The notes beneath the pieces were generated by a model that was given only the letters and a program-made list of their open reading frames with translations, ran no database searches and was not told the origin of the DNA. A program made the position numbers and the translations under genes. Shown here piece after piece: positions 1 through 5,314 of a stretch of DNA of 5,314 bases. The DNA comes from Piscirickettsiaceae bacterium. Its GTDB lineage: Bacteria > Pseudomonadota > Gammaproteobacteria > Thiomicrospirales > Thiomicrospiraceae. Each line of letters begins with the position of its first letter. The stretch's first letter is position 1. The stretch is taken from NCBI GenBank assembly GCA_021767305.1, contig JAASTL010000103.1:1-5314 (forward strand), written 5' to 3'.

Positions 1-13
1 GGATTTTTGAGAA

Positions 14-50
14 TAGCTCAAGCATTAAATAAGCTTTAATACCTGAGCTA
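14..50 (-). terminator. Hairpin 28 bases after the topA stop; possible terminator
   Basis: TAGCTCA (14-20) pairs perfectly with TGAGCTA (44-50), and inside it ATTAAA (24-29) pairs perfectly with TTTAAT (35-40). A 3x3 internal loop separates the two stems and the terminal loop has five bases. Position just beyond topA suggests a transcription end or a 3' stabilising hairpin. Neither strand has a clean U-run directly after the stem, so a classic intrinsic terminator is not proven. It could equally act for a convergent or following gene outside the window. Confidence 0.4.
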
Positions 51-77
51 ATGGAGCATAAAAACGAAACACTAAAA

Positions 78-2579
78 TTACTTTTTAGCTGCTGTCTTTT
101 TAGCGGTAGTTTTGGTCGCCTTTCTGGCCGGTGCTTTTTTAGTAGTCGTCTTTTTAGCCGCTGTTTTGCGCGTTGTTGTTTTCTTTGCAACCGCCTTTTT
201 AGCCGGCGCTTTCTTGGCTGCGGCTCGCCCTCTCTTTTTCGGCTCAGGGGCTTCATCAAGACGTTTCTGACACTCTTCCAAGGTTAACTCAAGCGCCTCT
301 TCATCCTTGGCAATCTTGGCGTTTTTCTTAGTGGTCACGTCAGTGATATAAGGCCCCCAACGACCTTTTAGAATCTTCACATCAGTACCAGGGAAGGTTT
401 TAATAATTTTTTCTGCTTCGGCAATAATTTTGGCTTCAATCAGGGTCACAGCCTCATCAAGAGTAATGCTGATTGGCTCATAACCTTTGATTGGTGCATA
501 CTTTTTAGTGCCATACTCCAAGTAAGGACCAAATGGCCCCTGCTTAGCAATAATTTTTTGACCTTTTTCTACGGAAAACACCGTTCCATCAACGGCTGTG
601 GCCGAGAAATCTTCTGGCATTTCACCTACTTCTCGGGGCAGCTTAAAGAGTTCTAACGCTTGATCCAAAGTCAGCAAATCCATTTTCTGACTTGGCATTA
701 AACTCGCAAAAGTCGGCTTCTCTTCATTTTCACCATCGCCCATCTGTACATAAGGACCATAACGTCCAATTTTGACAAACATCGGCTTGCCATTTTCAGG
801 GTGGTTACCAAGCAGGCGAGCCTGCCCTGCCTCTTCACGAGAGACATCTTCCGCGGCTTCTACGCGTGGATGGAACTGTTTATAAAACTCATCCAACATC
901 GTTTGCCACTGCGATTTACCCTTGGCAATATCATCAAATTTATCTTCTACCTTAGCAGTAAATTGATAATCGATAATGTCGCCAAAGTGTTTGCATAAGA
1001 AGTTGGTCACTATTCCGGCGATATCGGTCGGGAAGAGTTTATTTTTTTCACTTCCCGCCATCTCACTGAGGGTTTCGGCATTAATCTGCCCATCTTGCAG
1101 TTCGATTTGACGATATTCACGCAGCTGACCTTCACGGTCTTCTTTCACCACATAGCCACGTTGCTGAACCGTATCAATGGTCGGCGCATAAGTTGAAGGT
1201 CGACCGATTCCCATCTCCTCCAGCGTGCGAACCAAACTAGCTTCGTTATAGCGTGCTGGCGGACGACTAAAGCTTTGACGAGCCACCATATTAGCCACAC
1301 TCAGTTGCTGACCTAGTTTCATTGGTGGCAATAAGCCATCGTCTTCTTTGCCGCCAAAGTCATAAACTTTTAGGAAACCATCAAACTCAACCACCTCACC
1401 TTTGGCAGTAAGTTTGTCGTTAGGCAGATTATCAATCCCGACATCAACAGTGGTTCTAAGTAGTTTGGCATCCGCCATTTGTGAGGCAATCGCTCGACGC
1501 CAAATCAATTGATATAGACGTTGCTCATTGCGTTCGCCGGTCACATTTTGCACGGAAAAATCAGTTGGACGAATCGCTTCGTGCGCCTCTTGCGCATCCG
1601 CATTTTTAGTTTTATAACGTCTGCTGTGACTGTAATCTGCACCGTAATCTTTGGAGATTACGTCTTTTGCTTGCGCAATCGCTTGTTCCGACAAATTCAC
1701 CGAGTCAGTTCGCATATAGGTGATTTTTCCAGACTCATATAAACGCTGTGCCACCACCATGGTTTGCTTCACCGAGAAACCAAGCTTGGAAGCCGCTTCT
1801 TGCTGCAAAGTAGAGGTGGTAAACGGCGCTTTTGGTGAACGTTTAGCCGGTTTTTCTTCCAGCGATGCTACAGTCAGATTGGCTTTTGCCACCGCTTCTA
1901 AAAACGCAGTGGCCTCGGCTTCGGTATCAAAGGTAGCGGTGCGCTTAACCTCAAGATCACCCACCTCTTTACCACTCTCATCCAGCAGCTTTAAAACACC
2001 TTGAACACGGAAAACATAATTCGCTTCAAAAGCTTCGATCTCTTTTTCACGTTCAACTATTAATCGAACTGCAACCGACTGCACACGACCTGCAGAGAGG
2101 CCGGTACGGATTTTCTTCCATAAGATGGGCGAGAGTTCAAAACCTACAATACGGTCAAGAATACGACGAGCCTGCTGCGCATCGACCAAATCCAAGTCTA
2201 CCGTACGCGGCTCTGCAATGGCCGCTTGAATAGCTGGCTTGGTGATTTCATGAAACACAATACGTTTGGTGGTATTAATATCGAGTTTTAGGGCTTCCGC
2301 AAGGTGCCAGGCAATCGCCTCACCCTCGCGATCCTCATCCGTTGCCAGCCAGACAGTTTCAGATGTTTTGGCTAACTTTCTCAACTCCGCGACATTTTTC
2401 TTTTTATCCGGCGAGATTTCATAATTTGGCGCAAAGCCATTGGCAATATCAATCCCCATACCCTTTTTCTGGATATCACGAATATGCCCGTAACTGGAAC
2501 GCACGGTGTAACCTTTACCAAGGTATTTCTCTATTGTTTTTGCTTTGGCCGGGGACTCGACTATCACCAAATTCGTCAT
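78..2579 (-). CDS. topA: DNA topoisomerase I (type IA), with GxxGPY C-terminal repeats and a Lys-rich tail
   Basis: Type IA topoisomerase of 833 residues that relaxes negative supercoils by a transient 5'-phosphotyrosine break in one strand; it acts on the nucleoid behind RNA polymerase. The N-terminal TOPRIM domain (about 1-115) shows VESPAKAKTI with Glu8 and DEDREGEA with Asp81, Asp83 and Glu85, the Mg-binding acidic set. DAQQARRILDR (133-143) and SAGRVQS (162-168) follow. The nucleophile is Tyr288 in ITYMRTDS (286-293), and EEMGIGRPSTYAPTI lies at 454-468. The C-terminal part has three GxxGPY-type repeats (near 605, 681 and 739), as in Toprim_C_rpt proteins. There are only two cysteines (529 and 770), so the zinc ribbons of E. 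coli TopA are absent. Residues 781-833 form a basic Lys/Ala/Thr tail. The start is firm: an in-frame TAA lies seven codons upstream, and the conserved core begins at residue 4. A weak GAG at 2589-2591 may serve as ribosome binding site. Confidence 0.97.
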   Translation of the reverse strand: MTNLVIVESPAKAKTIEKYLGKGYTVRSSYGHIRDIQKKGMGIDIANGFAPNYEISPDKKKNVAELRKLAKTSETVWLATDEDREGEAIAWHLAEALKLDINTTKRIVFHEITKPAIQAAIAEPRTVDLDLVDAQQARRILDRIVGFELSPILWKKIRTGLSAGRVQSVAVRLIVEREKEIEAFEANYVFRVQGVLKLLDESGKEVGDLEVKRTATFDTEAEATAFLEAVAKANLTVASLEEKPAKRSPKAPFTTSTLQQEAASKLGFSVKQTMVVAQRLYESGKITYMRTDSVNLSEQAIAQAKDVISKDYGADYSHSRRYKTKNADAQEAHEAIRPTDFSVQNVTGERNEQRLYQLIWRRAIASQMADAKLLRTTVDVGIDNLPNDKLTAKGEVVEFDGFLKVYDFGGKEDDGLLPPMKLGQQLSVANMVARQSFSRPPARYNEASLVRTLEEMGIGRPSTYAPTIDTVQQRGYVVKEDREGQLREYRQIELQDGQINAETLSEMAGSEKNKLFPTDIAGIVTNFLCKHFGDIIDYQFTAKVEDKFDDIAKGKSQWQTMLDEFYKQFHPRVEAAEDVSREEAGQARLLGNHPENGKPMFVKIGRYGPYVQMGDGENEEKPTFASLMPSQKMDLLTLDQALELFKLPREVGEMPEDFSATAVDGTVFSVEKGQKIIAKQGPFGPYLEYGTKKYAPIKGYEPISITLDEAVTLIEAKIIAEAEKIIKTFPGTDVKILKGRWGPYITDVTTKKNAKIAKDEEALELTLEECQKRLDEAPEPKKRGRAAAKKAPAKKAVAKKTTTRKTAAKKTTTKKAPARKATKTTAKKTAAKK
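81..239 (-). repeat. Low-complexity repeat encoding the basic TopA tail
   Basis: The last 53 codons of topA are an imperfect triplet-periodic repeat coding for Ala-Lys-Lys, Lys-Thr-Thr and Pro-Ala-Lys units. On the plus strand the nonamer CTTTTTAGC occurs four times, at 81, 96, 150 and 195. Spacings are all multiples of three, so each copy encodes the same Ala-Lys-Lys in frame. Such tails resemble histone H1 and in mycobacterial TopA are known to help DNA binding. Tract length would be expected to vary between strains by slippage or recombination; this is inference. Confidence 0.85.
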
Positions 2580-2641
2580 CGAATTTTTCTCATTATTTTA
2601 AAGTTAAGTTTTATGTGTATTATCTGCAGAGCTACTTCAAT

Positions 2642-2655
2642 GACATTTAAATGTC
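2642..2655. promoter_or_regulatory. Perfect 14-bp palindrome upstream of topA, possible operator
   Basis: GACATTTAAATGTC reads identically on both strands with no spacer. It lies 63-76 bases before the topA start codon, where an operator for a dimeric helix-turn-helix regulator could sit. A GATAAT, five of six matches to a -10 box, lies at 2619-2624 on the minus strand; the matching -35 position falls in the palindrome but does not resemble the consensus. The binding protein is unknown. Confidence 0.4.
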
Positions 2656-2722
2656 TGATTTGCCATGGAGTAAATTTGTTCATGTTTTAACAACTTACTG
2701 AACAATCTCTTTTTTTCTAGGG

Positions 2723-2746
2723 TGCAAAAATTTTTTTCGATTTGCA
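2723..2746. repeat. Inverted repeat TGCAAA/TTTGCA around an A5T7 tract
   Basis: TGCAAA (2723-2728) and TTTGCA (2741-2746) are perfect inverted copies flanking AATTTTTTTCGA. The A-tract/T-tract core would be intrinsically bent DNA. The left arm belongs to GGGTGCAAA (2720-2728), which recurs inverted as TTTGCACCC at 2867-2875. It could be a regulator site in the topA upstream region, or a weak hairpin. Function is not shown. Confidence 0.35.
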
Positions 2747-2866
2747 ATCATAAATTTAACTTACTAATTAATTTAGCAATTTTATGCGAACCAAAAACAG
2801 AAAGTTTTGAGCCAAAATGAAGGATATTTACGACTAGTCTACAAAAAGAAATTATAAGAAGAGAGC

Positions 2867-2887
2867 TTTGCACCCAAAGGGTGTAAA
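2867..2887 (-). terminator. Hairpin after dprA, candidate weak terminator
   Basis: TTTGCACCC (2867-2875) faces GGGTGTAAA (2879-2887) across an AAA loop, giving nine pairs of which one is a G-T wobble. It begins 12 bases after the dprA stop on the minus strand. The transcript after the stem is pyrimidine-rich (about 2845-2866 read in reverse) but has no continuous U-run, so termination would be partial at best. It could instead be an mRNA end-protecting structure. Confidence 0.45.
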
Positions 2888-2898
2888 CACGAGGTGGG

Positions 2899-4071
2899 TT
2901 AACGTAACCTCCGCCAGCGCCCGGCAGAGAGCGCTTCTATATCACCGGAAAGTTCCAACATTAACAATTCACTCTGTAAAGCCGAAACCGGCATTTTTGA
3001 TAAGACCACCAATTCATCAAGACTAATTGGATCATACTCAATATGTTTAAGCAGATCTGATTTTGCAGCCTGAGCACTGTTTTTGGTTTTGATTGGAGCG
3101 TTTTCGGAGTCGGCAAAATTTAATTCATGATTAGTGTTTTGTTGTTTGCTTTGGCTAGTTTTAACCTTAGGTGCGGAATCTACCTCCACGGCTAATAAGT
3201 TAGCCAACTCTTGCAAAATATCTTGTCCAGATTCAACCAGTTTGGCACCTTGCTTGATGAGTTGGTGACAACCTTTTACTAGAGGGTTGTGAATTGACCC
3301 TGGCACGGCAAATACCTCTCTACCCTGTTCTAGGGCAGTGCGGGCAGTGATTAATGAACCACTTTTTAAAGCCGCCTCAACCACCAGAGTACCCACACTC
3401 AAACCACTAATAATTCGATTTCGTCTAGGGAAGTTATAGTTCAGCGGCTTAGTGCCCAACGCAAACTCTGAAACCATCACACCTTCATCGACAATCTGCG
3501 TACCGAGCTGCCGATTCGATGCTGGATATATGCGATCTAGGCCTGTAGCCACTACTGCCACCGTTTTACCCATGCCCAATAAAGCGCCTTGGTGAGCTGC
3601 GGTATCTATACCCAAAGCCAAACCAGAGGTAATAGTGATACCTTGATCAGATAAATAATGGGCAAAATCTTTAGCCGCCTCAATACCCGCTTTCGAAGCG
3701 TGGCGACTACCAACTACGGCAATCTGTGGGTCAGACAGCAGCTCAACATTACCTCGATAACCCAGTAAAAAAGGTGGGTCTGCAATCTCTTTTAAAGAGG
3801 CTGGGTAACGTTCATCATCAAGCGTAAGCCAGCCTTGACTGTATTGCTCAGCCCATTCTAATGCCGCATCAACTTCTGCCAACGTCTGTTCGGCAAATAA
3901 TTTTTCTAGCTGCTGTTCATTCAGTAAATCAGCACTCTGCCAGTGGCTTTTGCCATAATTCAAAGCGGTGTTGCTATCACCAAAATGTTCGGCTATTTTC
4001 TGCAGCTGCAGAGAGCTGACATAGCTGCTTTGGTATCGCAATAAATCGGGTAAATCGGCAAAAGTTGACAT
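2899..4071 (-). CDS. dprA: DNA-processing protein DprA/Smf, RecA loader in natural transformation
   Basis: Cytoplasmic protein of 390 residues that binds incoming single-stranded DNA and loads RecA during natural transformation. Residues 1-65 fit the SAM-like N-terminal domain of DprA. The Rossmann-fold core (about 80-290) carries the family signatures VGSR (120-123), SGLALGIDTAAH (149-160), FPRRNRIISGLS (214-225), GSLITAR (238-244) and VFAVPG (253-258). A polar Lys/Ser/Gln/Asn-rich linker (about 296-335) leads to a C-terminal winged-helix-like domain (about 337-390, DML1-like) ending in RWRRLR. Length is usual for the family. The start is fixed because an in-frame TAG lies three codons upstream. 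No convincing Shine-Dalgarno precedes it. It faces away from def across 48 bases and is followed in the same direction by topA after 319 bases. Its presence is compatible with, but does not prove, natural competence, since dprA is also widespread in species not known to be transformable. Confidence 0.96.
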   Translation of the reverse strand: MSTFADLPDLLRYQSSYVSSLQLQKIAEHFGDSNTALNYGKSHWQSADLLNEQQLEKLFAEQTLAEVDAALEWAEQYSQGWLTLDDERYPASLKEIADPPFLLGYRGNVELLSDPQIAVVGSRHASKAGIEAAKDFAHYLSDQGITITSGLALGIDTAAHQGALLGMGKTVAVVATGLDRIYPASNRQLGTQIVDEGVMVSEFALGTKPLNYNFPRRNRIISGLSVGTLVVEAALKSGSLITARTALEQGREVFAVPGSIHNPLVKGCHQLIKQGAKLVESGQDILQELANLLAVEVDSAPKVKTSQSKQQNTNHELNFADSENAPIKTKNSAQAAKSDLLKHIEYDPISLDELVVLSKMPVSALQSELLMLELSGDIEALSAGRWRRLR

Positions 4072-4084
4072 AGTCCGCTATAAT
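4055..4084 (+). promoter_or_regulatory. Candidate def-fmt promoter overlapping the start of dprA
   Basis: A perfect TATAAT at 4079-4084 is preceded at 18 bases by TCGGCA (4055-4060), four of six matches to the -35 box. Initiation near 4091 would give a leader of about 30 bases before the def ATG at 4120. The -35 lies inside the first codons of dprA and the -10 overlaps the proposed dprA -10, so the two divergent promoters would compete for polymerase. The consensus TTGACA at 4065-4070 has no -10 at proper distance. Confidence 0.4.
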
Positions 4085-4105
4085 AATTTCATTAAATTAA
4101 TTCAA
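4077..4105 (-). promoter_or_regulatory. Candidate dprA promoter, possibly giving a nearly leaderless mRNA
   Basis: On the minus strand TTGAAT (4100-4105) lies 17 bases before TATAGC (4077-4082), matching five and four of six positions of the sigma-70 boxes. The start site would then fall close to the dprA ATG at 4071, leaving little or no leader, which agrees with the absence of a Shine-Dalgarno. A second choice of -10, TATTAT (4080-4085), has only 14 bases of spacing. This is inferred from sequence alone. Confidence 0.3.
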
Positions 4106-4119
4106 GTATATATGACGCC

Positions 4120-4626
4120 ATGGAAAAACTCGATATCGTTCTCTACCCTGAGCAAGGACTGCGCGAAATTTGCGCTCCCATCCCTGAAATGAATGATGAG
4201 CTGGATAAGCTTATCGACGATATGTTCTATACGATGTACGATGCTCCTGGCATTGGCCTTGCCGCGCCACAAATCGCGGTTCAACAACGTTTAATTGTAG
4301 TGGACATTTCCGAGACCAAAGATCAACCGATTGCCCTGCTTAACCCTGAAGTCGTGCGTTCCGCCGGTGAAATCACCTGGGAAGAAGGCTGTTTATCACT
4401 ACCCGGCGTTTATGCCAAGGTGACTCGTCCAAGCGATATTATCGTGCGCGGTATGGATCGCGATGGCAAACAGATCGAATTTGAAGCTAATGATCTATTG
4501 GCTGTCTGTATTCAACACGAAATCGACCACCTCAATGGCACCATGTTTATTGACCATTTATCGGGTCTTAAACGTACCCGTGCTTTGCAGAAATACCGCA
4601 AACTCACTGAGCAAGGTGCCGAGTAA
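4120..4626 (+). CDS. def: Peptide deformylase
   Basis: Metal-dependent hydrolase of 168 residues that removes the N-formyl group from the first methionine of nascent proteins at the ribosome exit. All three family motifs are present: GIGLAAPQ (44-51, with catalytic Gln51), EGCLSLP (89-95, metal ligand Cys91) and QHEIDH (132-137, metal ligands His133 and His137, catalytic Glu134). Each is one position later than in E. coli Def, whose length of 169 is almost the same. The EGCLS form marks the classical bacterial type 1 enzyme. No strong Shine-Dalgarno lies before the ATG; a CAAG at 4103-4106 is too distant to be convincing. An ATG at 4112 is out of frame. fmt begins two bases after the stop, so the pair forms an operon. 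dprA diverges upstream without the tsaP-like LysM gene found here in many relatives. Confidence 0.98.
   Translation: MEKLDIVLYPEQGLREICAPIPEMNDELDKLIDDMFYTMYDAPGIGLAAPQIAVQQRLIVVDISETKDQPIALLNPEVVRSAGEITWEEGCLSLPGVYAKVTRPSDIIVRGMDRDGKQIEFEANDLLAVCIQHEIDHLNGTMFIDHLSGLKRTRALQKYRKLTEQGAE
4613..4618 (+). promoter_or_regulatory. Ribosome binding site of fmt inside the end of def
   Basis: AAGGTG lies 10 bases before the fmt ATG at 4629, within the last codons of def. It supports this start and, with the two-base gap between the genes, translational coupling of def and fmt. Confidence 0.6.
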
Positions 4627-4628
4627 CA

Positions 4629-5314
4629 ATGAGTCAAAAATTACGCATTATCTTTGCCGGAACACCGGATTTTTCGGTTGCGCCACTGCAAACACTTTTG
4701 GACTCAGAACACGAAGTCATTGCGGTTTATACTCAGCCAGATCGCCCTGCAGGTCGTGGTCGTAAACTCACGGCCAGCCCCGTCAAAGCGCTTGCACTAG
4801 AACACGACATTCCGGTCTATCAACCCCTTTCATTAAAAGACACTACAGCACAGCAAGAGCTGCAAAACCTGAATGCCGATTTAATGGTAGTAGTGGCTTA
4901 TGGTCTATTGTTGCCACAGGCGGTTTTAGAGGCGCCAAAACTCGGTTGCTTGAATATTCACGCCTCATTGCTACCGCGCTGGCGTGGTGCGGCTCCGATT
5001 CAACGCGCAATTGAATCGGGTGATGCGGAAACCGGCGTGACCATTATGCAGATGGATATTGGCTTGGATACCGGCGATATGCTTTATAAAATCGCTACTC
5101 CGATTAAACCGGAAGACAGTGCTCAAACTTTACATGACCGTTTAAGTAAAATCGGTTGTGATGCGTTAATGCAAACCTTAGAAGGCCTACTGGATGGTTC
5201 CATCAAAGCAGAAAAGCAGGACGAATCTTTGGTGACCTATGCCGCCAAGATGACTAAAGAAGAAGCGCTTATCGACTGGCAAGAACCTGCCAATAAGATT
5301 ATTCGTAAAATCCA
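4629..5314 (+). CDS. fmt: Methionyl-tRNA formyltransferase (3' end cut by window)
   Basis: Transfers a formyl group from 10-formyltetrahydrofolate to methionyl-initiator tRNA in the cytoplasm, making the substrate later undone by Def. The 228 visible codons cover the whole formyltransferase domain. FAGTPDFS (9-16) is the first Rossmann motif. [12 protein letters not shown] (36-47) is the basic loop that in E. coli Fmt contacts the tRNA acceptor stem. The catalytic triad is Asn109, His111 and Asp147, one later than in E. coli, with [13 protein letters not shown] at 113-125. The C-terminal OB-like tRNA-binding domain starts at about residue 205 and is only begun. Compared with roughly 315 residues in the family, about 85 are missing because the window ends, not because the gene is broken. 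In many relatives rsmB follows; that cannot be seen here. Confidence 0.98.
   Translation, partial: MSQKLRIIFAGTPDFSVAPLQTLLDSEHEVIAVYTQPDRPAGRGRKLTASPVKALALEHDIPVYQPLSLKDTTAQQELQNLNADLMVVVAYGLLLPQAVLEAPKLGCLNIHASLLPRWRGAAPIQRAIESGDAETGVTIMQMDIGLDTGDMLYKIATPIKPEDSAQTLHDRLSKIGCDALMQTLEGLLDGSIKAEKQDESLVTYAAKMTKEEALIDWQEPANKIIRKI

Larger units (their letters stand above)
2580..2898. other. AT-rich intergenic region between dprA and topA
   Basis: These 319 bases follow the dprA stop and precede the topA start, both on the minus strand. I see no tRNA, riboswitch or protein of recognisable family. The contents are a hairpin next to dprA (2867-2887), a minus-strand TATAAT (2851-2856) without a good -35, an A5T7 tract (2726-2737) inside a small inverted repeat, and a perfect 14-bp palindrome (2642-2655). 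The length and the structured elements suggest that topA has its own regulated promoter here, but I cannot fix its position. The region is clearly richer in A and T than the flanking genes. Confidence 0.8.

Noticed and set aside
51..287. Plus-strand frame of 78 codons, rich in Cys, Arg, Phe and Ser
   Set aside because: It is antisense to the Lys-rich topA tail; its composition is just the complement of the AAG/GCT repeat.
1720..2004. Plus-strand frame of 94 codons
   Set aside because: It lies antisense within the conserved topA core, around and after the Tyr288 codon, with no family resemblance.
2651..2701. Short plus-strand frame of 16 codons (starts MSDLPWSKF) in the intergenic region
   Set aside because: Very short, no ribosome binding site, points away from topA and starts inside the palindrome.
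2832..2839. 8-bp palindrome GACTAGTC
   Set aside because: Too short to be notable alone and does not extend with further pairing.
2851..2856. Perfect TATAAT on the minus strand as a topA promoter
   Set aside because: No acceptable -35 at 16-18 bases (about TTTGGG), and AT-rich DNA gives such hexamers by chance; kept only as a possibility in the intergenic description.
4065..4070. Consensus TTGACA as -35 of def
   Set aside because: The only strong -10 (4079-4084) is eight bases away, and the hexamers at 16-18 bases spacing are poor.
4102..4287. Minus-strand frame of 61 codons opposite the start of def
   Set aside because: Antisense to conserved def motifs and overlapping the promoter region; no ribosome binding site or known domain.
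4463..4765. Plus-strand frame of 100 codons spanning the def-fmt junction
   Set aside because: Out of frame with two certain genes that fully explain the sequence.
1..5314. A hidden novel system, phage or mobile element
   Set aside because: The genes are core functions in a familiar order, with no target-site duplications, integrase, tRNA or array; the intergenic spaces are too short for further genes of normal size.

Overview
The window holds four housekeeping or DNA-metabolism genes and no mobile element, CRISPR array, RNA gene or recognisable novel system. From left to right they are topA (DNA topoisomerase I, minus strand, complete), a 319-base AT-rich intergenic stretch, dprA (DNA-processing protein for natural transformation, minus strand, complete), a 48-base divergent promoter region, def (peptide deformylase, plus strand, complete) and fmt (methionyl-tRNA formyltransferase, plus strand, cut by the right edge after 228 codons).

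The gene order (fmt-def facing away from dprA-topA) is one I recall from Gammaproteobacteria such as the xanthomonads. The Def and Fmt proteins also look gammaproteobacterial. Together with the moderately AT-rich base composition this suggests a gammaproteobacterium, perhaps of the Thiomicrospira/Hydrogenovibrio type. The genus is a guess; the class is fairly likely. In many relatives a LysM-domain gene (tsaP) lies between def and dprA; here it is absent.

The genes form two functional pairs. Def and Fmt are the two ends of the formyl-methionine cycle: Fmt formylates the initiator tRNA, and Def removes the formyl group from nascent proteins. They are separated by two bases and are surely one operon. 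DprA (RecA loader on incoming single strands) and TopA (relaxation of negative supercoils) lie in the same direction, but a 319-base gap with hairpins separates them, so topA probably has its own promoter.

The points most worth a second look are these. TopA lacks the zinc ribbons of the E. coli enzyme; it has GxxGPY repeats and a Lys/Ala/Thr-rich tail, and looks more like Bacteroidota or candidate-phyla TopA. A perfect 14-bp palindrome and a family of TGCAAA/GGGTGCAAA half-sites lie upstream of topA. A 35-codon frame ends in an ATGA overlap with the topA start. The dprA/def intergenic region is very compact and offers no clear Shine-Dalgarno to either gene.
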